Below, one piece after another: positions 1 through 6,205 of a stretch of 15,723 bases of DNA; position 1 is the stretch's first letter, and every line of letters starts with the position of its first letter. Where the stretch lies: assembly GCA_023433265.1 (NCBI GenBank), contig JAEZDR010000170.1:1-15723 (forward strand), in the 5' to 3' direction. The translations under genes were made by a program, and so were the position numbers. This stretch comes from Bacteroidota bacterium (GTDB lineage: Bacteria; Bacteroidota; Bacteroidia; Chitinophagales; Chitinophagaceae). The notes beneath the pieces were generated by a model. The model made no database searches. It saw nothing but the letters and a program-made list of their open reading frames with translations, and was not told the origin of the DNA.

Positions 1-97
1 TTCTTAGGCCGATCCTCCAGGTCAGGCAGCACTTTAGAACACTGAAGGAGATGAGATGGGAGCGCGCTTCGGCCGGATGACGAAACTCCTACACGTA

Positions 98-526
98 ACG
101 TCACGTCCACCGGAGCCCGAAGGAGCGAAGGGCGCAGTGGAGACATCTTTGTCTTTTGAAGACCTAAGTTTTACTTCGTCATCATAGAGAGAAAGATCTC
201 TCCGCTTCGCGCGCACTTGTTGTCATTCGAAAGCGCGCTTCGATCGGGAAGACGGGCAAACTAAGCCTTAACGGCGTCATGTCGACCGGAGCCCGAAGGA
301 ACGAAGGGCGCAGTGGAGACATCTTTGTCTTTTGTAGGCCTGAGTTTTACGTCATCATCATAGAGCAAAAGATCTCTCCGCTTCGCGCTCCTGCGTCGCG
401 CTACGGTCGAGATGACGCGCGTAGTTAATTACATTCCGGAAGGCAGAGATTGCTTTCCGCCGGTGGGCGGACAGGCTGTCCTCGTACCTCGTCGTTCCTC
501 GCAAAGACGGGGGCTCCGGGAAGCAG
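98..526. repeat. Composite repeat island, copy 1 (A-B-A-B-C)
   Basis: First copy of a composite of short dispersed repeats. It contains A-type units at about 98-172 and 274-349 (core GTCATGTCGACCGGAGC, then GTGGAGACATCTTT), B-type units at about 194-255 (degenerate) and 370-417 (AGATCTCTCCGCTTCGCG ... GGTCGAGATGACG), and a C unit at 418-526 (GAGATTGCTTTCCGCC ... CCTCGCAAAGACGG). The reverse complement of B resembles A, so each A-B pair is a long imperfect inverted repeat with arms of about 48 nt. The whole arrangement recurs at 653-1100. No ORF here looks coding. A vaguely B-like remnant may lie at about 55-85. I see nothing recognisable in 1-54. Confidence 0.85.
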
Positions 527-567
527 TTGGTGACTTTATATAAATAATTCCGTCATCACAAAACGAA

Positions 568-615
568 AGATCTCTCCACTTCGCGCTCCTGCGTCGCGCT
601 GCGGTCGAGATGACG
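568..615 (-). repeat. Solitary B-type palindromic unit between the two composites
   Basis: A lone copy of the B unit (AGATCTCTCCACTTCGCG ... GGTCGAGATGACG) lies in the 126-bp spacer between the two composite copies. It matches 370-417 and 939-986 with few differences. The rest of the spacer (527-567 and 616-652) shows no recognisable structure. Its orientation is given as minus because its reverse complement reads in the same sense as the A units. Confidence 0.75.
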
Positions 616-652
616 GGCAAAACTAGTTTTAAGAGAACTCAGGCAGTTAACG

Positions 653-1100
653 GCGTCATGTCGACCGGAGCCCGAAGGAACGAAGGGCGCAGTGGAGACA
701 TCTTTATCTTTTGTAGGCCTGAGTTTTCTAAATACTATTCAACTTCGTCATCATAGAGAGAAAGATCTCTCCGCTTCGCGCGCACTTGTTGTCATTCGAA
801 AGCGTGCTGCGATCGGGAAGACCGGCAAACTAAGCCTTAACGGCGTCATGTCGACCGGAGCCCGAAGGAACGAAGGGCGGAGTGGAGACATCTTTGTCTT
901 TTGTAGGCCTGAGTTTTACTTCATCATCTTAGAGCAAAAGATCTCTCCGCTTCGCGCTCCTGCGTCGCGCTGCGGTCGAGATGACGCGCGTAGTTAATTA
1001 CATTCCGGAAGGCAGAGATTGCTTTCCGCCGGTGGGCGGACAGGCGGCGGTGGTTCGTGCCTCACCACCTCCTCGCAAAGACGGGGGCTCCGGGAAGCAG
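653..1100. repeat. Composite repeat island, copy 2 (A-B-A-B-C)
   Basis: Second copy of the composite. It has A units at about 653-727 and 843-918, B units at about 763-824 (degenerate) and 939-986, and a C unit at 987-1100. Positions 742-1040 align to 173-471 at a constant offset of 569 with about 7 mismatches by eye. Upstream, this copy carries 14 extra bases (about 728-741). In the C unit it has 5 net extra bases in a variable stretch. The order and spacing of every unit is conserved, which points to a recent segmental duplication and not independent insertions. The end of the C unit lies 90 bp upstream of the nadE start codon. Confidence 0.85.
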
Positions 1101-1110
1101 AGATTGCTTC
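1094..1110. other. Small hairpin at the end of the C repeat
   Basis: GAAGCA (1094-1099) and TGCTTC (1105-1110) form a perfect 6-bp stem around a 5-nt loop. The flanking GG and CC could extend it with one bulged base. It overlaps the end of repeat unit C and sits about 80 bp upstream of nadE. There is no T-tract, so it is not a convincing intrinsic terminator. Confidence 0.5.
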
Positions 1111-1133
1111 TCCCAAAATCAGGCATCTACATC

Positions 1134-1161
1134 TATGTACTATGTACCATGTACTATATAC
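1134..1161. repeat. 7-bp tandem repeat (TATGTAC x 4) upstream of nadE
   Basis: Four consecutive heptamers read TATGTAC, TATGTAC, CATGTAC and TATATAC. A strongly pyrimidine-rich tract (1162-1190) follows and runs directly into the nadE ATG, so that gene has no Shine-Dalgarno sequence. The array lies 30-57 bp upstream of the start codon, where a promoter or 5' UTR would be expected. It could be a slippage-prone microsatellite that alters promoter spacing, or neutral spacer DNA. No clear Bacteroidota promoter (TTG then TAnnTTTG) was found here. Confidence 0.7.
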
Positions 1162-1190
1162 TTCTCCTCCCTCCCCCTAACTTTACCCTC

Positions 1191-2879
1191 ATGTTTACAA
1201 TAGCACTGGCACAACAGAATTACCACATCGGCAATTTTGAAGATAATACAAGGAAAATCATTGCTGCTATCGCGGAAGCAAAATCAAAGGGCGCTGACCT
1301 TATTGTGTTCAGTGAGCTGTGTGTGTGCGGTTACCCGCCCCGCGATTTCCTGGAGTTTGAAGACTTTGTAGAACGTTGTTATAACGCACTGGATGAAATA
1401 AAGCAACATAGCCACGGCATTGGTGTATTGGTGGGGAGCGTGGCAAGAAATCCTTCGCGGCTGGGCAAGGATCTTTTTAATGCAGCTTACCTGTTGCATG
1501 AAGGCGAGATTGTAGCCGAAGTGCATAAAACTTTATTGCCTACCTACGATGTTTTTGATGAGTACCGTTATTTTGAGCCCGCCACAGAATGGAAAGTAAT
1601 CCCCTTCAAGGGTAGAAGGCTTGCCGTTACCATTTGCGAAGACATCTGGAACCTTACGGATAACCCGCTCTATGTGCTTTGTCCCATGGATAAACTGGCC
1701 GCTGAGGGCGCCGACATCATGATCAACCTGAGCGCCTCGCCTTTCGATTATACCCATGTGGAAGACCGCAAAGCCATCATCAAAAACAATGTGCTTAAAT
1801 ACGGTTTGCCGATGGTTTATTGCAATGCCGTGGGCAGCCAGACGGAGATTGTTTTCGACGGCGGATCGCTTGTGGTTGACAGGCAGAGCAACATCATTAA
1901 AGAGCTGCCTTTGTTTACGGAGGCATTGGCTTTAGTTGAACTGGACGATGCACACAATCCTGTAGGTGAGGTGCTGCAACAGTGTGCTGACGTTCCGGCC
2001 AAAGAACTGATTCCGCCGAAGCTGGAAGCTGAGTTAAACATTGCGCATATCTACACCGCACTGGTAGAGGGCATACGTGACTATTTCTCAAAAATGGGTT
2101 TCGGTAAAGCAATCGTTGCTTCGTCGGGTGGTATTGATTCTGCAGTTACCCTTGCGCTTGCCTGCGAAGCGCTTGGCAGCGAAAATGTACGCGCTGTTTT
2201 GATGCCTTCGCCTTACTCTACAGAGCACAGTGTAACGGATGCTGTGAAGTTGAGCGAGGCATTGAATAATCCTTACGACCTGGTAAGGATTGACGATATC
2301 TACGATAGCTTCCTGCAGGCCCTGGATCCGCTATTTAAGGGACTGCCGTTTAGTGTGGCAGAAGAAAACATTCAAAGCCGGACGAGGGGTAATCTTGTTA
2401 TGGCCATTGCGAATAAGTTTAATTATATACTGCTCAACACGTCGAACAAGAGTGAGCTGGCTACGGGATATGGAACCCTCTACGGCGATATGGCGGGCGG
2501 ACTTGGTGTATTAGGGGATTGCTATAAGTTGCAGATCTACAACCTGGCCCGTTATATCAACAGGGAGCGAGAGATAATTCCCCGCAACATTATCACCAAG
2601 CCGCCGAGTGCAGAACTGAGGCCGGGACAAAAAGACCAGGACAGCCTGCCGCCTTACGAGGTACTTGACCAGGTGCTTTACCAGTATATTGAATTGCGGC
2701 AGGGGCCACAGCAAATAAAAGAACTTGGCTTTGAGGGGGCGCTTGTTGACAGGGTGCTGAAGCTGGTGAATATGAATGAATACAAGCGCAACCAGTTTTG
2801 TCCTATCATCCGCATATCGCCGAAAGCGTTTGGGGTGGGGCGGCGTTTGCCTATAGTGGCAAAATATTTGAGCCGTTAG
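1191..2879 (+). CDS. nadE: Glutamine-dependent NAD+ synthetase
   Basis: A 562-residue cytoplasmic enzyme for the last step of NAD+ biosynthesis: it amidates deamido-NAD+ using ATP, with ammonia from glutamine. The N-terminal half is a nitrilase-type glutaminase with the expected triad: Glu42 (in FSELCVCGYPPRD), Lys113 (HKTLLP) and Cys149 (TICEDIW). The C-terminal half (about 285-562) is the synthetase, with the ATP pyrophosphatase loop SGGIDS at 312-317, then NKSELATGYGTLYGDMAGG (419-437) and AELRPGQKDQDSLPPYEVLD (474-493). The reading frame is open back to 981, but those 70 extra codons are repeat-island DNA and no family member needs them. ATG 1191 begins the conserved strand MFTIALAQ. A small membrane-protein gene follows after 17 bp and is probably co-transcribed. 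Confidence 0.97.
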   Translation: MFTIALAQQNYHIGNFEDNTRKIIAAIAEAKSKGADLIVFSELCVCGYPPRDFLEFEDFVERCYNALDEIKQHSHGIGVLVGSVARNPSRLGKDLFNAAYLLHEGEIVAEVHKTLLPTYDVFDEYRYFEPATEWKVIPFKGRRLAVTICEDIWNLTDNPLYVLCPMDKLAAEGADIMINLSASPFDYTHVEDRKAIIKNNVLKYGLPMVYCNAVGSQTEIVFDGGSLVVDRQSNIIKELPLFTEALALVELDDAHNPVGEVLQQCADVPAKELIPPKLEAELNIAHIYTALVEGIRDYFSKMGFGKAIVASSGGIDSAVTLALACEALGSENVRAVLMPSPYSTEHSVTDAVKLSEALNNPYDLVRIDDIYDSFLQALDPLFKGLPFSVAEENIQSRTRGNLVMAIANKFNYILLNTSNKSELATGYGTLYGDMAGGLGVLGDCYKLQIYNLARYINREREIIPRNIITKPPSAELRPGQKDQDSLPPYEVLDQVLYQYIELRQGPQQIKELGFEGALVDRVLKLVNMNEYKRNQFCPIIRISPKAFGVGRRLPIVAKYLSR

Positions 2880-2896
2880 CTGTACATACCTTGCAC

Positions 2897-3124
2897 ATGA
2901 AAAATTACAGGTTCGCCACGGCATCCGTTACGCTCTACCTTTTTGTTTATACGATGCTGCACCAGGCAGGTGCGCCGTTCCCGTTGCTGGCGATCATGTT
3001 TATGTTGTCGCCTTTTTTGGTGGTATGGATGGCGTATACGATCATCCGCTACGCTCCCTACAATGGCCGTGAGCTTGGGGAAGATGAGGAATGGGGGTAC
3101 GCAGATAAGGATAAGAAGCAGTGA
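2897..3124 (+). CDS. Small two-helix membrane protein of unknown function
   Basis: A 75-residue protein beginning MKNYRFATASVTLYLF. Two hydrophobic segments are visible, at about residues 7-20 and 24-45, followed by a charged tail rich in Asp, Glu and Lys (about 50-75). This predicts a small inner-membrane protein with a cytoplasmic or periplasmic acidic tail. The frame is open back to 2798 inside nadE, but ATG 2897 is preferred because it gives a compact membrane protein and avoids the overlap. It starts 17 bp after the nadE stop, so it is probably in the same transcript. I do not recognise a named family. No role in NAD metabolism can be inferred beyond adjacency. Confidence 0.7.
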   Translation: MKNYRFATASVTLYLFVYTMLHQAGAPFPLLAIMFMLSPFLVVWMAYTIIRYAPYNGRELGEDEEWGYADKDKKQ

Positions 3125-3236
3125 AGATGGAAGAGGAAAGTGAAAGTGGAAAAAGCGAAAGGTGAAGTCGAGAAGTTACATCAGGGAGACGAGTGACGCC
3201 AGATGAACTTTTAGGGTAATTTAATAACAGTCACTT

Positions 3237-3806
3237 TTAAATGTTTCTATGGGCAAGTCTCGCTGCAAGCATTTTTTCCTTAACGCCTCCTTCTTCTAAA
3301 AATCTTTTCTCTAAGGTATCCATTTGTTTTTTCAGCAGCCAGGTTGTAACTGTAATAAGACATCGCATTACATTGGCACTTATTTCAGGATCCGGATGTT
3401 CTATGGCTTTTCTAAAGGTTTGGTAACAAGACTCCGCGCTTCTGTTAAGTTCTCTAAAACGTGTAACAAGGCGATGCTCCTTACCCCAGATGGGTAAGCC
3501 TTTGCTCCTCAAAAAGTCCTCATAATCCAGTTTCAGTTCTTCCAACGAGGCTCTAGCAACGCTTGTGAGTTTTATTTCCGTTTCTTTCGACATTGCGGCA
3601 GCCATGCTCGCTTCGGCAATATTTTGTTTCCCGCTCCTGGCTGCCTGCACCATTTGGTCAACTGTTCTGTCGTATTTGCTAAAAAACCGCCTGGTGAAAT
3701 AAACTGTTCCGTCGTATATGATTTCAGCTTTTTGATAACTAAGTAAGTTCATATAACCGCCGTGAGTAGGAATAAAGCCCGTGGGTTTTGAACTTTCATT
3801 GCCCAT
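3237..3806 (-). CDS. Four helix bundle protein with C-terminal suffix domain
   Basis: A 189-residue protein of the four-helix-bundle family related to the proteins encoded in 23S rRNA intervening sequences, in its longer 'suffix domain' form. The diagnostic segment QMVQAARSGKQNIAEAS is at residues 51-67. It is preceded by GGYMNLLSYQKAEIIYDGTV (16-35) and followed by RASLEELKLDYEDFLRSKGL (85-104). The residues after about 125 form the suffix. Start ATG 3806 keeps the GGYMNL motif; the alternative Met19 would cut into it. There is no signal peptide, so it is cytoplasmic. It converges on the nadE transcript and stands alone, with no rRNA or reverse transcriptase nearby. Its molecular function is unknown; homologues form oligomeric helical bundles, in one case as accessory factors of diversity-generating retroelements. 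Confidence 0.9.
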   Translation of the reverse strand: MGNESSKPTGFIPTHGGYMNLLSYQKAEIIYDGTVYFTRRFFSKYDRTVDQMVQAARSGKQNIAEASMAAAMSKETEIKLTSVARASLEELKLDYEDFLRSKGLPIWGKEHRLVTRFRELNRSAESCYQTFRKAIEHPDPEISANVMRCLITVTTWLLKKQMDTLEKRFLEEGGVKEKMLAARLAHRNI

Positions 3807-3908
3807 GTAAACTGTTTTGCCTTAAAGGTCGGCATTGTCTTCGAAATTTAAAGCCCTTGTTTAAATCTCCTGCTTAACAACTTTTTTTTCTTTTCGCACC
3901 CTACTGGT

Positions 3909-3935
3909 GTCCCTAAAGTCCCTATTGTCCCTCGA
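3909..3935. repeat. 9-bp tandem repeat (GTCCCTNNN x 3)
   Basis: Three consecutive nonamers read GTCCCTAAA, GTCCCTATT and GTCCCTCGA. They lie in the 244-bp gap between two minus-strand genes, upstream of the four-helix-bundle gene. Only the first six bases are conserved. Apart from this array and the terminator at 4004-4031, the gap holds nothing I can recognise. Confidence 0.55.
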
Positions 3936-4003
3936 TGGCCTAAAGCTCCAACCCCTCAGGCAAAAGCAGCCATCTTGTTTGAGTTTCTTGAGTTACTCCC
4001 ATA

Positions 4004-4031
4004 AAAAAAGCCGCCCCTTTTGGGAGCGGCC
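4004..4031 (-). terminator. Intrinsic terminator of the 698-aa T9SS gene
   Basis: Read on the minus strand, a GC-rich stem (GCCGCTCCC / GGGGCGGC, one mismatch) encloses an AAAA loop and is followed by a run of seven T. It lies 20 bp past the stop codon at 4051, as expected for a Rho-independent terminator. Confidence 0.85.
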
Positions 4032-4050
4032 TTAAACTTATGAAAGCTGA

Positions 4051-4302
4051 TTACTGTTTTACAAACCTTGTAGTTACCTGCTCACCTGAAGCTGTTACAG
4101 CTTTGATGATATAAGTACCTGACTGCAGTTGAGCTGCATTGAGTGTAAAAATGTTTTCACCAATGTTCAGTTGCTGGCTTTGTGTAGCAACCATACGACC
4201 CTGCATATCCATAACGCTTACCTGCAGTTTAGTGTTTTCAACAGAGGTAAAGCGAACGTTTACTTCTCTTACTACAGGGTTAGGATAAGTGCTAACGATA
4301 TC
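4051..4302 (-). repeat. 252-bp direct repeat encoding a T9SS sorting domain (copy 1)
   Basis: Aligns without indels at a constant offset of 7557 to 11608-11859, with about 33 mismatches by eye (about 87%). It codes for the last 80 or so residues of the 698-aa protein plus the stop codon. Similarity stops abruptly upstream, where the two proteins are unrelated in their N-terminal bodies. Confidence 0.85.
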
Positions 4303-6147
4303 TTTTTCGATAGGTAACTGCACCCTCACCACTTTACTGTAAGTGAAGCTTCCGTCTTTATCCTCCAGTCTCAAACGGTAGTACAATACGGTCCTGCTGC
4401 TAAACGGAGAGTAATCGGTAAATCCATAGGTCTGGACGCTGCTGCTGTTGCCTGCAGCATTTACAGTACCTACATAGGAAAATTCCACACCATCGGCACT
4501 GCGCTCTATGATGAACCGGCTTGTATTTACTTCGTTTTCTGTTTGCCACCTGCAAACCACATCTCTCCGGTTGCTTTCCAAAGAAGCTGAAAACTCTGTA
4601 AGGGAAAGCGGAACCACACTGCTGCTGCAATCACTTGAACCGTATTTTAAAAGGAAAAAATCGGTTAACCCCCCGTTCTTAGAGATTGTGTTAGTGCTGT
4701 TTACATTTATATTCAACTCCATGGAACCACCTAGATAAACGTTGCCACGTTGATCACTTGCAGCAGCATATAAATACTCATTATACCCGGGAGAGCTTTT
4801 CACAGTATCCATCCCTAAAACAGCGCCTGTTTGGGCGTCAAACTTCGTGAGGTAGATATCATAGCCAACATTCATAACGTTCGAACCAATGGAATGTCCG
4901 TCCCAAATGACCTGGGAGCTGGGAAAAGTGCCGGTTGTGATAACCTTACCGTTTGTGTAGGTGAGTGGGCCTACCCCCGTTGATGCGCTTACCAGTGCTT
5001 GTTTAATCCATACTGTATTTGCATTACTGTCTAGTTTTACAACAAAAGGCACACTGGTGGGCACAAAGCTATTAGTAAAAGTGTACCCATTAAACTGGCC
5101 ACCTACTTGTGCAAAACCTGATAAATAAACATTATTGAATTCATCTACAGCAGGATTTCCTACAAATCCACCATTATATGCCATTCCACTGGGAATAGGG
5201 TTTCCCTGCCGCAGCCACTTTTTCTTCCACGCAGAGTCGAAACAAGCTACAAACATGCCGCTATAAATTTGTTGCCCACCAATATAAAAAGGTTTTTTGT
5301 CCGTATCTGCGGGCGCACCAAAATCCATTGTTCCCGACAATATATAATTACCGTTTGGCATCCTGGAAATTCCCAAATCCGTAAAACGAGTAAACGAGTC
5401 TCCAGGTTCAACCCGCATTTTTAAGTCAGGACTTAATAATCGTTTTATATTTCCTGCCGTATCGTAGCTAATGATATATGCAGCCGAGCTGTCAATATAT
5501 ACACTACCATTACTATTGCCCAAAGGTCCGCTCTTTTGTAAAAAGCTAAAAACATCAATAGTACCATCTTTATTTACCCATTGGCCAAAAAAAGGATAAT
5601 AACCGGAGCGTAAATATGTAACAGTATCCGGAGCCGGCATCCGTAACCATTTGAAGATACCAGAGGTATCGTATTGCACTAGAAAAACACTTTTGGGGTT
5701 ATTAGTATTTAGAACAGTATCTGTATCAAAACGCACAGGTGTAGATGGGGATTGATCAGTAGTGCCGGTTACGTAAACATGCCCTAAAGTGTCTATACCT
5801 ATGGAAAGGTTGTATGTGTGAAAACCGTCCCATCCTAAGCCTCCTATCACTTTTTTCCAACGGATGGCGCCACTGCAGCTATAACTGCCTACCATTATAT
5901 CTAAATACCCATATCCCTGTACACTCCCACCATCACTAACAGTTACCGTGTTATTGTCTGAGCGGATAGTAGCAACAAAATAACTATTTCCGTATTTGTC
6001 CAACGCGATATCCTTTATGCTTTCATTTTGAGTTAGAGGATTAACTGCCTGTATATTCCCCCCACCCCGCTTTCCCCATTGCCACGTCTGGGCTGAAGAG
6101 GATGAAGTAATGTAAACAAGCAGCATTAACGTTACGACGAATTTCAT
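4051..6147 (-). CDS. Secreted T9SS protein with SBBP-like beta-propeller repeats
   Basis: A 698-residue exported protein. Residues 1-20 are a typical signal peptide ending SSSSAQ. Residues of about 25-505 contain recurrent segments of the SBBP/beta-propeller kind, for example ALDKYGNSYFVAT (48-60), GIDTLGHVYVTGTT (117-130), VDEFNNVYLSGF (about 333-344) and SDQRGNVYLGGSM (about 464-476), each followed by a blade ending in a lysine- or tyrosine-containing strand. Residues 511-610 are an Ig/FnIII-like module (WQTENEVNTSRFIIERS, YYRLRLEDKDG). Residues 619-698 are the T9SS type A sorting domain (STYPNPVVREVNV ... GTYIIKA ... TTRFVKQ), which should be removed on secretion. No enzymatic motif is visible. 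It lies 58 bp downstream of the giant PKD gene and may share its transcript. Confidence 0.9.
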   Translation of the reverse strand: MKFVVTLMLLVYITSSSSAQTWQWGKRGGGNIQAVNPLTQNESIKDIALDKYGNSYFVATIRSDNNTVTVSDGGSVQGYGYLDIMVGSYSCSGAIRWKKVIGGLGWDGFHTYNLSIGIDTLGHVYVTGTTDQSPSTPVRFDTDTVLNTNNPKSVFLVQYDTSGIFKWLRMPAPDTVTYLRSGYYPFFGQWVNKDGTIDVFSFLQKSGPLGNSNGSVYIDSSAAYIISYDTAGNIKRLLSPDLKMRVEPGDSFTRFTDLGISRMPNGNYILSGTMDFGAPADTDKKPFYIGGQQIYSGMFVACFDSAWKKKWLRQGNPIPSGMAYNGGFVGNPAVDEFNNVYLSGFAQVGGQFNGYTFTNSFVPTSVPFVVKLDSNANTVWIKQALVSASTGVGPLTYTNGKVITTGTFPSSQVIWDGHSIGSNVMNVGYDIYLTKFDAQTGAVLGMDTVKSSPGYNEYLYAAASDQRGNVYLGGSMELNINVNSTNTISKNGGLTDFFLLKYGSSDCSSSVVPLSLTEFSASLESNRRDVVCRWQTENEVNTSRFIIERSADGVEFSYVGTVNAAGNSSSVQTYGFTDYSPFSSRTVLYYRLRLEDKDGSFTYSKVVRVQLPIEKDIVSTYPNPVVREVNVRFTSVENTKLQVSVMDMQGRMVATQSQQLNIGENIFTLNAAQLQSGTYIIKAVTASGEQVTTRFVKQ

Positions 6148-6175
6148 TTGGTTAGAGTTTAGCTTTGAAATAGGT

Positions 6176-6192
6176 CCACCCCAAAGGGGTGG
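6176..6192. other. 7-bp perfect hairpin between two T9SS genes
   Basis: CCACCCC and GGGGTGG pair around an AAA loop in the 58-bp gap between the giant PKD gene and the 698-aa gene. The minus strand has no T-run after it, so it is a poor intrinsic terminator. It could protect mRNA ends or modulate read-through between the two genes. Confidence 0.55.
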
Positions 6193-6205
6193 GCTGGAAA
6201 TTATT

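Noticed and set aside
692..997. 101-aa plus-strand ORF in the repeat island
   Set aside because: It is a translation of repeat units A and B, overlaps the nadE frame, and has no protein-like composition.
98..1100. CRISPR array
   Set aside because: Units alternate in orientation, are long and unevenly spaced, the spacers are themselves duplicated, and no cas gene is present.
2798..3124. 108-aa version of the small membrane protein starting inside nadE
   Set aside because: The first 33 codons are an out-of-frame reading of the nadE end. ATG 2897 gives a sensible protein.
3125..3236. Terminator after the nadE operon
   Set aside because: The 112-bp gap is purine-rich on the plus strand and has no stable stem followed by a T-run.
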